From JBBQWS01 sp038210415 (lineage in GTDB: Bacteria; Actinomycetota; Actinomycetes; Prado026), in NCBI GenBank assembly GCA_038210415.1, contig JBBQWS010000062.1:1-16837 (forward strand): a stretch of 16,837 nt of DNA, read 5' to 3'. Positions 6,295 through 14,015 of the stretch are shown here, piece by piece. Within the stretch, counting starts at the first letter, position 1. Every line of letters begins with the position of its first letter. The translations under genes were made by a program, and so were the position numbers. The notes below the pieces were generated by a model, which was given only the letters and a program-made list of their open reading frames with translations, was not told the origin of the DNA and searched no databases.

Positions 6295-7248
6295 TCACCA
6301 GTGGTTCTTCGCCCACAAGGCGCTGACCTGTGCACCGGTCAGCTGCTGGTTCTCGAACAGAGCGGCTTCGTCGATGACACCGCTCAGCCCGTAGTCGGTG
6401 GCGCCCCAGCTGGCCAGGTTGTCCCAGCCGACGCGCCAGTAGCCCTGGCCGTCAGGCGTCTTGGGCCCGCCGGCCGGGGGTGGGTTCACGTTCTCGTTGT
6501 TGGTGTACGTCTCCGCGGTGGTCCGGGTGACATCGGTTTTGTCCAGCACGCCGTCGACGTACAGAGTCGCTCCGGCGGGGCCGAGTGTCGCCACCAGGAA
6601 GTGCGGCAGCCCGTTGTTGAGGGCTGCTGTCGAGACCATCGCGTAGTTGAAGCCGGGGTAAATGTCGAAGGCCACGTGGCCGGTATCGGTGAAGATGAGC
6701 TGCCGGTCGTAGTGGACGTCCTTGGCCCAGGTCGAGCTGCTCTGGCCGATGATGCGGCCGCCCGTGGCGGTGCTCGTGCGGACCCAGGCCATGATGCTGA
6801 AGGTGTTGAGGTTGGCGCGTGCGCTCGGCCAGACGACGAAGCTGCCGCTGCTCAGGGTTCCGACGATGTTGGGCGACGTGAGGCCCGTGGCGTCGCACCA
6901 GATCAGCCCCGAGTTCGCCGCCCCGAAGGTGAGGGCAGGCGCGACTGCCGCGGTGGGTGAGCTGGTACGTACGGTCCCGGTGTTGCCGTTGCCGGAGAAG
7001 TCCGCGACGGTCGTCGCCCCCGCTGCCTCGCCGAACCGGTAGTAGAAGGTCGGGCCGAGCGCCTTGACCGCACCGGGGTAGGCCGTTCCCGCCGAGCAGG
7101 CGGCCCGGGTGGTGAACGTGTTGGCGCCCAGGCTCGCGCTGTTCGTGTAGAGGGCAGCCGTGGTCGACAGACCGGTCATGGCGAGCGAGGCGAGGGCGGC
7201 GGAGGCGGTGACGAGGCCGATCCGGCTACGCGGTGAGCGGCGCGGCAT
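6295..7248 (-). CDS. Secreted LamG-domain protein with SipW-type leader
   Basis: This 317-aa protein starts with a basic region and a hydrophobic segment (about 9-32), then AALYTNSASLGANTFTT, which matches the leader region of the TasA-like protein encoded upstream. Such leaders are typical of proteins cut by SipW-type signal peptidases. Residues about 60-310 form a LamG/concanavalin-like domain: FYYRFGEAAGATTVADFSGN at 68-87, FSIMAWVRTS at 150-159, ATLYVDGVLDKTDV at 227-240, and VIDEAALFENQQLTGAQVSA at 291-310. These folds commonly bind glycans or mediate surface contacts; the ligand is unknown. Two cysteines (51, 118) could pair. GGAGG lies six bases before the ATG. The start overlaps the 3' end of the signal peptidase gene by 23 bp, indicating co-transcription. 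Confidence 0.9.
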   Translation of the reverse strand: MPRRSPRSRIGLVTASAALASLAMTGLSTTAALYTNSASLGANTFTTRAACSAGTAYPGAVKALGPTFYYRFGEAAGATTVADFSGNGNTGTVRTSSPTAAVAPALTFGAANSGLIWCDATGLTSPNIVGTLSSGSFVVWPSARANLNTFSIMAWVRTSTATGGRIIGQSSSTWAKDVHYDRQLIFTDTGHVAFDIYPGFNYAMVSTAALNNGLPHFLVATLGPAGATLYVDGVLDKTDVTRTTAETYTNNENVNPPPAGGPKTPDGQGYWRVGWDNLASWGATDYGLSGVIDEAALFENQQLTGAQVSALWAKNHW

Positions 7249-7822
7249 CCCTGACCTCCGGACGGCGTACGGGCGCGGGCCGGCGCCGGCGCCAGGAGAG
7301 CAGCTCGCTGCCGAGGATCAGCAGCAGCGGCGGGGCGAACAGCAGGAACCGGCCCTCGGGCGTGTGCGCCCAGATGAGGAATCGCCCCCAGCCCGGCAGC
7401 ACCTCGGTGACGATGCCGCGGATCGACCCGATCGGGGTCAGGTTGGCGTCGGGGGTGCGGTTCCCGTCGCCCTGGGTCTGAATGAAGAACTGCGACTGGT
7501 CGTTCGGCCCTGGGTTCGTCACGAGGTACCGCTTCACGATCGCGATGATCCGGTGCGTCGTGTACCCACTCGCCTGCGGAGCCCGGAACGTGACGACCTG
7601 CCCGACCCGCAGCTCGGGCGCGGCGAGGGGCCGGATCACCACCGCGTCGCCGGGGTGGATCTTCGGTTCCATGCTTCCGCTCGTCACGACCAGGAGCTTC
7701 GAGCCGTGCGCCTGGTACCACAGCGGTACGGCGTTCGACACGACCAGGCCCACCAGGGACGCCGCGAAGACGATGCGAAAAGTCCAGCGTCGAAACGCGG
7801 CGTTACCCCGGAGAGCCTTCAT
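7226..7822 (-). CDS. SipW-type signal peptidase I
   Basis: This 198-aa membrane serine protease removes signal peptides. A transmembrane segment (about 16-34) precedes VVTSGSMEPKIHPGD, where Ser 50 is the nucleophile. His 90 in TTHRI takes the place of the usual catalytic Lys, which puts it in the archaeal/ER/SipW group rather than the LepB group. QGDGNRTPD (117-125) is the conserved Asp box, and a second hydrophobic segment (158-174) is followed by an Arg-rich tail. The gene lies 22 bp after a TasA-like gene and overlaps the gene of a second protein with the same leader type, so both are its probable substrates. In Bacillus subtilis SipW processes TasA and TapA. No clear ribosome-binding site precedes ATG 7822; it may be coupled to the upstream gene. 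Confidence 0.93.
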   Translation of the reverse strand: MKALRGNAAFRRWTFRIVFAASLVGLVVSNAVPLWYQAHGSKLLVVTSGSMEPKIHPGDAVVIRPLAAPELRVGQVVTFRAPQASGYTTHRIIAIVKRYLVTNPGPNDQSQFFIQTQGDGNRTPDANLTPIGSIRGIVTEVLPGWGRFLIWAHTPEGRFLLFAPPLLLILGSELLSWRRRRPAPVRRPEVRDAAPLTA

Positions 7823-7844
7823 GGTCGTGGACCGTCGACCCGAC

Positions 7845-8480
7845 CTAGTTGTTCTTGGTCTGCTCGGCGGCGAACGTGAACGTCACCGTGGTGGCGGCGT
7901 TCTGGAACGCGTTGCCGGTGGCCAGCGGCAGGTCTGCGACGAAGCACAGCTGCTGGTTGGCACCGGCGATGATCGTCTGGTCGCCCGGCTGCGCGCCGGT
8001 GGCGACCGAGCCGAAGATGTTCGACGCCGCTCCAACTGCTCCCGGGCCGAACAGCACGGTGCCGCCGACGGTGTTGCCCGCCGTGCAGTTGGCCGCGGTG
8101 ACGCCCGAGTGGACGGTGAAGTTGAGCTGGGTGCGCAGGGCCTTCCCGTCAGCGTCGGTGGCGACAGCCGTCGTGGCGTAGCGCAGACCGAGTGTTCCGG
8201 TGTTGGTCACCAGCAGCGGCTTGCTCACCGAGTCGCCGGGCGCCATGTTCGCGACGCTGAACAGAGCGGACACCGGGTTCAGCCCGATCGCCACGGTGCC
8301 GGTGGTGAAGCTGTTCGCGCCAAGGTCCTGCGAGTCGCTGAAGAGCGCTCCCGTGGTGAGGGTGCCGATGGTCACCAGGGACAGGCCGGCGATCCCGATG
8401 GCCGCCAGTAGCCGCCGCTTGCGCTCGCGGTCCTCCGGTGTGCCGTCGGCCCCGCGGTACTCGCGTTCGAAGTTGTCCAT
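7845..8480 (-). CDS. TasA/camelysin-like SipW-dependent secreted protein
   Basis: This 211-aa protein has a long charged N-terminus (1-23), a hydrophobic segment (about 24-44), and the SipW-type signature ALFSDSQDLGANSFTTGTV (45-63). The body then reads VANMAPGDSVSKPLLVTNTG (76-95), typical of the TasA/CalY (camelysin) family, whose best known members form extracellular fibres in Bacillus biofilms. Two cysteines (132, 179) may form a disulfide. AAGGGGA about seven bases before the ATG is a good ribosome-binding site. It is the first gene of the minus-strand cluster, with the cognate-type signal peptidase gene 22 bp downstream. Fibre formation is not shown by sequence; the family and leader assignment is firm, the function inferred. 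Confidence 0.88.
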   Translation of the reverse strand: MDNFEREYRGADGTPEDRERKRRLLAAIGIAGLSLVTIGTLTTGALFSDSQDLGANSFTTGTVAIGLNPVSALFSVANMAPGDSVSKPLLVTNTGTLGLRYATTAVATDADGKALRTQLNFTVHSGVTAANCTAGNTVGGTVLFGPGAVGAASNIFGSVATGAQPGDQTIIAGANQQLCFVADLPLATGNAFQNAATTVTFTFAAEQTKNN

Positions 8481-8588
8481 CGCTCGATCCCCTTGTTGTG
8501 TGGTCAGGCTTCGCGTCTGGTTCGGTCGCCCCCTCGTGTGTTGTCGGGTGAACCAGCCGCCGACCTAAGCCCGATGCACCAAATGGCT

Positions 8589-8606
8589 CTAGTGCAGTCG
8601 CACTAG
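8589..8606. promoter_or_regulatory. 18-bp palindromic operator-like site
   Basis: CTAGTGC (8589-8595) and GCACTAG (8600-8606) form a perfect 7-bp inverted repeat with spacer AGTC. It lies in the divergent intergenic region, about 109 bases upstream of the TasA-like start and 48 bases upstream of the pat start. Size and symmetry suit a dimeric MarR- or TetR-type regulator; the protein that binds it is unknown. Confidence 0.4.
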
Positions 8607-8642
8607 GCAAGGCGACCCTGCGCGCCGCCGGAACCGGCCTCG

Positions 8643-8648
8643 TAGGCT
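8643..8648 (+). promoter_or_regulatory. Candidate -10 element of leaderless pat mRNA
   Basis: TAGGCT matches the actinobacterial -10 pattern TANNNT and is separated from the pat ATG (8655) by six bases. Together with the lack of a good ribosome-binding site, this spacing suggests transcription starts at the ATG. No recognisable -35 is seen. Confidence 0.45.
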
Positions 8649-8654
8649 GACGGC

Positions 8655-9725
8655 ATGACTGGTCCGCGGCTGCGTGCCGCTCTCGACGGCGTGCCGGCGT
8701 ACCGCGCCGGTCGGCCAGCGCCTGCCGGCGCGTTCAAGCTGTCGAGCAACGAGAACCCCTACTCGCCGTTGCCGTCGGTGGTCAAGGCACTCGACGAAGC
8801 GCTCGCCGAGCTGAACCGCTATCCCGACTTCGGGGCGGCCGAGCTCGTCGAGGCGATCGCCGATCGGTTCGCGGTACGGCCCGCGCAGATCGGGCTCGGC
8901 ACCGGCTCCGTCGGTGTCGCCCAGCAGCTCGTGCAGTCGACCGCCGGACCGGGCGACGAGCTGCTCTACGCCTGGCGGTCGTTCGAGGCGTACCCGATCA
9001 TCACGCAGATCGCCGGCGCGACGTCGGTCCGGGTGCCGCTCGGGCCTGGTTCGCGCCACGACCTGCCCGCGATGCTCGCCGCTGTGACCGACCGCACGCG
9101 GCTCGTCTTCGTCTGCAGCCCGAACAACCCCACCGGCACAGCGGTTCACCGCGACGAGCTCGAGCGGTTCCTCGACGCCGTTCCCGCGAACCTGCTGGTC
9201 GTGCTGGACGAGGCGTACACCGAGTTCGTCCGCGACCCCGACGTGCCCGACGGGATCGAGCTGGCACGTGGGCGGGCCAACGTGGCGGTGCTGCGCACCT
9301 TCTCGAAGGCCTACGGGTTGGCGGCCCTTCGGGTCGGCTTCGTCGTGGCCGACGAGTCGGTGGCGGCGGCGGTGCGAAAGACCGCGGTCCCGTTCGGTGT
9401 GAACGCGTTGGCACAACGGGCTGCGATCGCGTCGCTGGCAGCGGAGTCCGAGCTCTTCGAGCGGGTCGAGCTGATCGTGGCCGAGCGGGTTCGGCTGCGG
9501 AACGGGCTGCTCGCGCTCGGTCTCGACGTTCCCCAGACCGAGGCCAACTTCGTCTGGCTGCCCCTTGGTGACCGCACCGACGCGTTCGCGGCTGCGTGTG
9601 AGGAGGCCGGGGTGGTCGTCCGACCGTTCAGCGGCGACGGGGTGCGGATCACTGCGGGCGAGCCGGCCGCGACCGACCTGGTGCTGCGGGTGGCACGAAG
9701 GTTTGGTCCGAGCCCGCGACTGTGA
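8655..9725 (+). CDS. pat: Phenylalanine/aromatic aminotransferase, HisC-like
   Basis: This 356-aa fold-type I, PLP-dependent aminotransferase is closest, from memory, to the mycobacterial HisC2/Pat group. It interconverts aromatic amino acids and their 2-oxo acids, or may act on histidinol phosphate. Landmarks are FKLSSNENPYSPLPS near the N-terminus, YAWRSFEAYP, CSPNNPTGT (substrate and PLP contacts), LDEAYTEF (Asp that contacts the pyridine nitrogen), TFSKAYGLAALRVGF with the Schiff-base Lys, and ANFVWLPLGDRT. Length is normal. The gene is transcribed divergently from the surface-protein cluster, probably from a leaderless promoter, and lies 63 bp before cydA, from which it appears functionally separate. 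Substrate specificity between Phe and histidinol phosphate cannot be settled by eye. Confidence 0.85.
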   Translation: MTGPRLRAALDGVPAYRAGRPAPAGAFKLSSNENPYSPLPSVVKALDEALAELNRYPDFGAAELVEAIADRFAVRPAQIGLGTGSVGVAQQLVQSTAGPGDELLYAWRSFEAYPIITQIAGATSVRVPLGPGSRHDLPAMLAAVTDRTRLVFVCSPNNPTGTAVHRDELERFLDAVPANLLVVLDEAYTEFVRDPDVPDGIELARGRANVAVLRTFSKAYGLAALRVGFVVADESVAAAVRKTAVPFGVNALAQRAAIASLAAESELFERVELIVAERVRLRNGLLALGLDVPQTEANFVWLPLGDRTDAFAAACEEAGVVVRPFSGDGVRITAGEPAATDLVLRVARRFGPSPRL

Positions 9726-9737
9726 GGTGCGCCACTC

Positions 9738-9752
9738 GGGACCTTTGGCCCT
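9738..9752 (+). promoter_or_regulatory. DosR/DevR-like box upstream of cydA
   Basis: GGGACCTTTGGCCCT is an imperfect palindrome centred at 9745. It resembles the mycobacterial DosR (DevR) consensus TTSGGGACTWWAGTCCCSAA and matches the GGGAC and CCC half-sites. It lies 44 bases before the cydA ATG. A weak -10-like CAGGCT (9776-9781) sits seven bases before the ATG, so the box would lie near -44 if cydA were leaderless, a normal place for an activator. Induction of cytochrome bd under low oxygen would make biological sense. Binding is inferred. Confidence 0.5.
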
Positions 9753-9788
9753 ACGAACTAAATCCTGCCGCCCGTCAGGCTACGGTCC

Positions 9789-11192
9789 ATGAACGCTCTA
9801 AACCTGGCCCGCTGGCAGTTCGGCATCATCACCGTCTACCACTTTCTTTTCGTCCCGTTGACGATCGCGCTGTCGTTCATCGTGGCCGGGATGCAGACCG
9901 CGTGGTACCGCTCCGGCAAGCCGGAGTACCTCCGGGCGACGAAGTTCTGGGGGAAGCTCCTCCTCATCAACTTCGCCATGGGCGTCGTCACCGGCATCGT
10001 CCAGGAGTTCCAGTTCGGGATGAACTGGAGCAACTACAGCCGGTTCGTCGGTGACATCTTCGGTGCGCCGCTGGCGATCGAAGGACTGCTGGCGTTCTTC
10101 CTCGAGTCGACGTTCCTCGGGATCTGGATCTTCGGCTGGGACAAGCTGCCCAAGAAGCTGCACCTGGCCTCGATCTGGCTGGCCGCAACCGGGACCCTGC
10201 TCTCGGCGTACTTCATCCTCGCGGCGAACTCGTGGATGCAGCACCCGGTGGGGTACGCGTACAACCCGAAGACCGGTCGCGCCGAGCTGAACGACATCGT
10301 TGCGGTGCTCACCAACTCGACCACGCTGGTGACGTTCCCGCACACCATCACCGCAGCCTTCGTCACCGCGGGCGCCTTCGTCATCGCCGTGAGCGGGTAC
10401 CACCTCGTCCGCAAGCAGCACATCGAGGTCTTCCGGCCGTCGATGAAGATCGGCCTGGTGGTCGCTCTCGTCGCCTCGATCGGGGTGGTGATCACGGGTG
10501 ACCTGCAGGCCCGGATCATGACGAAGCAGCAGCCGATGAAGATGGCCGCGGCCGAGGCGCTCTTCGACACCAAGAGCAGCGCCGGGTTCTCGATCCTGAC
10601 CATCGGCAGCCTCGACGGGTCCACGGAGGTCTACAGCATCAGGATCCCGAACCTGTTGTCGTTCATGGCGACCGGCAGCCCCTCCGGGACGGTCGAGGGC
10701 ATCAACGACCTCCAGCAGCAGTACGTCGAGAGGTTCGGCCCCGGCGACTACCGGCCCAACATCCCGGTGGCGTACTGGAGCTTCCGGTTGATGATCGGCT
10801 TCGGGGCCGTGGTCGCCCTGCTCTCCGTGATCGGGCTGTGGTTCACCCGACGCGGACGGCTGCCGGATGCGCGCTGGTTCTACCGCTTCGCGTTCTTCGG
10901 GCTCTTCTTCCCTTTGCTGGCCAACAGCTTTGGCTGGATCTTCACGGAGATGGGGCGCCAGCCCTGGTCGGTCTTCGGGGTGCTGCAGACCCCGGCCGGC
11001 GTGTCGCCACAGGTCAGCGCTGGCGAGGTGGCCACGTCGCTGATCGTGCTGACCCTGCTCTACGCGACGCTCGCGGTCATCGAGGTGAAGCTGATGGTCA
11101 AGTACATCAAGGCCGGGCCGCCGCAGGAGGTCGACGAGAACCCGTACGACCCCGACGCCTCAGAAGACCGTCCGCTCGTCTTCGCCTACTGA
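9789..11192 (+). CDS. cydA: Cytochrome bd quinol oxidase subunit I
   Basis: This 467-aa membrane protein carries the three hemes of cytochrome bd, which oxidises quinol and reduces oxygen to water. By alignment to E. coli CydA the heme ligands are present: His 18 (H19), His 185 in FPHT (H186), Met 335 in FRLM (M393) and Glu 387 in TEMGRQPW (E445). Proton-path residues Glu 98 and Glu 106 in IEGLLAFFLEST, and Q-loop residues Lys 251 and Glu 256 in QPMKMAAAEALF, are also kept. The H185-M335 distance is 57 residues shorter than in E. coli, so this is the short Q-loop form. The start has no good ribosome-binding site. It heads cydA-cydB-cydD-cydC, probably under the DosR-like box at 9738. Confidence 0.97.
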   Translation: MNALNLARWQFGIITVYHFLFVPLTIALSFIVAGMQTAWYRSGKPEYLRATKFWGKLLLINFAMGVVTGIVQEFQFGMNWSNYSRFVGDIFGAPLAIEGLLAFFLESTFLGIWIFGWDKLPKKLHLASIWLAATGTLLSAYFILAANSWMQHPVGYAYNPKTGRAELNDIVAVLTNSTTLVTFPHTITAAFVTAGAFVIAVSGYHLVRKQHIEVFRPSMKIGLVVALVASIGVVITGDLQARIMTKQQPMKMAAAEALFDTKSSAGFSILTIGSLDGSTEVYSIRIPNLLSFMATGSPSGTVEGINDLQQQYVERFGPGDYRPNIPVAYWSFRLMIGFGAVVALLSVIGLWFTRRGRLPDARWFYRFAFFGLFFPLLANSFGWIFTEMGRQPWSVFGVLQTPAGVSPQVSAGEVATSLIVLTLLYATLAVIEVKLMVKYIKAGPPQEVDENPYDPDASEDRPLVFAY

Positions 11193-11237
11193 TCCCCGCT
11201 CGTCGACGACCCCGCTACCTGAAGGAAGACGTATCTC

Positions 11238-12284
11238 ATGGAGCTGACCACGGTCTGGTTCACCCTGATCGCCGTGCTGTGGACCGGGTACTTCGTGCTC
11301 GACGGGTTCGACTTCGGTGTCGGCGTGCTGCTGCCCGTGCTGGGCCGCACCGAGGCCGAGCGCCGCGTCCTGATCAACACGATCGGCCCCGTGTGGGACG
11401 GCAACGAGGTGTGGGTTCTCGTGGCCGGTGGTGCCACGTTTGCTGCCTTTCCTGAGTGGTACGCCACTCTCTTCAGCGGCTTCTACCTCGCGCTGCTCGT
11501 GATCCTGGTGGCACTGATCGTCCGCGGCGTGGCCTTCGAGTACCGCGGCAAGATTGACGACCCTACCTGGCGGCAGCGCTGGGACTGGGCCATCGTCTTC
11601 GGCAGCTTCGTCCCCGCCCTGCTCTGGGGGGTGGCGTTCGGCAACATCGTCCGCGGCGTACCGATCCGTCCGGAGGGCGCCGGTCAGCACCTCGAGTTCG
11701 TGGGCAACTTCTTCACCCTGCTCAACCCGTTCGCGCTGCTCGGAGGGCTGACTACGCTGGGCCTGTTCACCACGCACGCCGCCGTGTTCATCGCGCTGAA
11801 GACGACCGGCGACGTCCGCGACCGGGCGAACGCCCTGGCGGCGAAGCTGGGGGTCGTCACTGCCGTTCTGGCGGTCGCGTTCCTGCTATGGGCCCAGGCG
11901 TTCTCCGGCCGCCGCGGCGTCACCATCCCGATGGCCGTCGTCACCGCGGCCTTCTTCGTCGGCGCGTTGGTTGCCAACCGGCTCGGCCGCGAGGGCTGGG
12001 CCTTCCTCGGCACGGCGGCGACGATCGGCGGTGCGGTCGCGACGCTGTTCACCGGGCTGTTCCCGAACGTGATGCCGTCTTCGCTGGACGCCGCCTACAA
12101 CCTGACCGTGACCAACGCGTCCTCGACGGAGTACACGCTCAAGGTCATGACGGTCGTCGCGGTGATCTTCACCCCGATCGTCCTGATCTACCAGGGCTGG
12201 ACCTACTACGTCTTCCGCCGTCGGATCGGGGTTCAGCACATCTCCCCGCTGGCTGAGCCGGTGGACACGTCGGTCTCCGCGTAG
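11238..12284 (+). CDS. cydB: Cytochrome bd quinol oxidase subunit II
   Basis: This 348-aa polytopic membrane protein is the heme-free partner of CydA. The N-terminus with WTGYFVLDGFDFGVGVLLP, the segment TIGPVWDGNEVWVLVAGGA (about 49-67), FAAFPEWYA and LIVRGVAFEYR are the conserved parts of the family. About eight hydrophobic helices are visible. The later segment LFPNVMPSS is also typical. AAGGAAG (11222-11228) lies nine bases before the ATG. It starts 45 bp after cydA, and cydD follows after 42 bp, consistent with one transcript. No missing motif or interruption is seen. Confidence 0.96.
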   Translation: MELTTVWFTLIAVLWTGYFVLDGFDFGVGVLLPVLGRTEAERRVLINTIGPVWDGNEVWVLVAGGATFAAFPEWYATLFSGFYLALLVILVALIVRGVAFEYRGKIDDPTWRQRWDWAIVFGSFVPALLWGVAFGNIVRGVPIRPEGAGQHLEFVGNFFTLLNPFALLGGLTTLGLFTTHAAVFIALKTTGDVRDRANALAAKLGVVTAVLAVAFLLWAQAFSGRRGVTIPMAVVTAAFFVGALVANRLGREGWAFLGTAATIGGAVATLFTGLFPNVMPSSLDAAYNLTVTNASSTEYTLKVMTVVAVIFTPIVLIYQGWTYYVFRRRIGVQHISPLAEPVDTSVSA

Positions 12285-12295
12285 GGCCGCGGTGT

Positions 12296-12330
12296 CGCCC
12301 CACCGCAAGGACGGGATGATGGTGGGGTGA
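12296..12330 (+). promoter_or_regulatory. cydD initiation hairpin and four-codon micro-ORF
   Basis: CCCCACC (12298-12304) pairs perfectly with GGTGGGG (12321-12327). With one G-U and one C-G pair the stem extends to 12296-12304 and 12321-12329, covering the cydD GTG start. In the same stretch AAGGA (12307-12311) precedes ATG ATG GTG GGG TGA (12316-12330). The stop of this four-codon frame overlaps the cydD GTG as GTGA. Both structures are seen directly; coupling of cydD translation to the micro-ORF is inferred. Confidence 0.4.
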
Positions 12331-14015
12331 AGCCGCTCGATCCACGCCTGCTCCGCTACGCGCGGGCCGCCCGCGCCTACCTCGTGGCCACCGTGGTGCT
12401 CGGCGGTCTGACAGCCGTTCTGGTCATCGCGCAGGCCTGGTTGATCGCCCGGATGATCGACGGCGCGTTCCTCGGTGGCGAAGGGCTGCGGACGCTGCGG
12501 ACGCCACTGCTCGTGCTGCTCTTGGTGGTCGTCGGGCGGGCCTCGGTGGCGTGGGTCACCGAGTCGGCCGCGCAGGCCACCTCGGCCCGCGTGAAGTCGC
12601 AGTTGCGCGAACGACTGCTCGCGCATGCCGTCGACCTCGGGCCGGCTGCCCTCACCGATCAGGGCACCGCGGACCTGACCACGCTGGCGACCCGGGGCGT
12701 CGATGCCCTCGACGGGTACTTCTCGCGGTATCTGCCCCAGCTGGTGCTCGCGTGCATCGTGCCGCTGACGGTTCTGGTGGTCGTGCTGACGCAGGACGTC
12801 GTCGCTGCGGTGATCGTCGGGCTGACCCTGCCTTTGATCCCGATGTTCATGATCCTGATCGGCCTCGCCACCCGCAGCCGCACCGAGCGCCAGTTCCGTA
12901 CGCTGCAACGGCTTTCCGGTCACTTCCTCGACCTCGTGGCCGGGCTCCCGACCCTCAAGGTGTTCGGCCGGGCGAAGGCGCAGGCGAAGGCGGTCCGCGA
13001 GGTCACCGACACGTACCGCCGTACGACGATGGCGACCTTGCGGCTGGCTTTCGTGTCGTCGTTGGCGCTCGAGCTGATCGCGACGTTGTCGGTGGCCCTC
13101 GTGGCGGTCTCCGTCGGGCTGCGCCTGGTCGGCTCCGAGCTCGACCTGCGCACAGCCATGTTCGTGCTGGTGCTGGCCCCTGAGGCGTACCTCCCGTTGC
13201 GGTTGGTGGGCGCGAATTTCCATGCGTCCGCGGAGGGCCTGGCGGCTGCGGAGCAGGTGTTCACCGTGCTCGCCCAGCCGTTGCCCCAGCGCGGCAGCGC
13301 CACCGACGTCCCCGACCCGGCGGTGTCCGGCTTCGTCGTCGAAGGGCTGACCGTCGAGTACGCGGGGCGCGGCGAGGCCGTGCTGCACGATGTGTCGTTC
13401 GCGGTCCACCCTGGCGAGGTCGTCGCACTCACCGGGCCGAGCGGTTGCGGCAAGTCCACTGTGCTGAACGTGTTGCTCGGGTTCGTCCAGCCTTCCGCAG
13501 GTGCTGTCCTGGTCGACGGGCGCCCGCTGACGGAATTCGACCCGGACGCTTGGCGTTCCCGGCTCGCGTGGCTGCCACAGCGCCCGCACCTGTTCGCTGC
13601 CACGCTGGCCGCGAACATCCGGCTTGGCCGACCCGACGCTACGGACGAGGAGGTGACCGACGCGGTCGCGGCCGCGGGTCTGTCCGAGCTGGTGGCTCGC
13701 TTGCCGATGGGGGTGGGCACTGCGCTCGGCGAGGGTGGCGCTGGGCTGTCGGCCGGTGAGCGGCAACGGGTCGCGCTGGCCCGGGCGTTCCTGCGCGACG
13801 CTCCGCTGCTGCTGCTGGACGAGCCGACGGCCGGCCTTGACGGCACCACCGAGGCCGAGGTGCTCGAGGCCGTCCGCCGGCTCGCCTTCGGCCGCACCGT
13901 GCTGCTCGTCGCGCACCGGCCGGCCCTGATCGCCTTGGCCGACCGGGTCGTCGAGCTGCCGTCGAGGCTGCCCGGCGACCTCGTCCTCGTGGCGCCCACC
14001 GAGGTGGCCCGGTGA
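12327..14015 (+). CDS. cydD: CydDC exporter ATP-binding/permease subunit CydD
   Basis: This 562-aa protein is half of the heterodimeric ABC transporter CydDC, which exports thiols (glutathione, cysteine) or handles heme, and is needed to assemble cytochrome bd. An N-terminal six-helix exporter domain covers about 1-310, with LPLIPMFMILIGLATRSRTE and FLDLVAGLPTLKVFGRAKAQ typical of CydD. The ATPase domain has Walker A GPSGCGKST (370-378), signature LSAGERQ (474-480) and Walker B LLLLDEP (Asp 498, Glu 499). The start is GTG 12327, lacking a well placed ribosome-binding site of its own but overlapping the stop of a tiny frame that has one. Its end overlaps cydC by 4 bp (GTGA). It is separate from cydC, unlike fused CydCD proteins of some actinomycetes. 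Confidence 0.95.
   Translation: MKPLDPRLLRYARAARAYLVATVVLGGLTAVLVIAQAWLIARMIDGAFLGGEGLRTLRTPLLVLLLVVVGRASVAWVTESAAQATSARVKSQLRERLLAHAVDLGPAALTDQGTADLTTLATRGVDALDGYFSRYLPQLVLACIVPLTVLVVVLTQDVVAAVIVGLTLPLIPMFMILIGLATRSRTERQFRTLQRLSGHFLDLVAGLPTLKVFGRAKAQAKAVREVTDTYRRTTMATLRLAFVSSLALELIATLSVALVAVSVGLRLVGSELDLRTAMFVLVLAPEAYLPLRLVGANFHASAEGLAAAEQVFTVLAQPLPQRGSATDVPDPAVSGFVVEGLTVEYAGRGEAVLHDVSFAVHPGEVVALTGPSGCGKSTVLNVLLGFVQPSAGAVLVDGRPLTEFDPDAWRSRLAWLPQRPHLFAATLAANIRLGRPDATDEEVTDAVAAAGLSELVARLPMGVGTALGEGGAGLSAGERQRVALARAFLRDAPLLLLDEPTAGLDGTTEAEVLEAVRRLAFGRTVLLVAHRPALIALADRVVELPSRLPGDLVLVAPTEVAR

Noticed and set aside
8517..8556. Inverted repeat CTGGTTC and GAACCAG in the TasA-like leader
   Set aside because: 7-bp arms separated by 26 bases in a GC-rich leader are not distinctive enough to call a feature.
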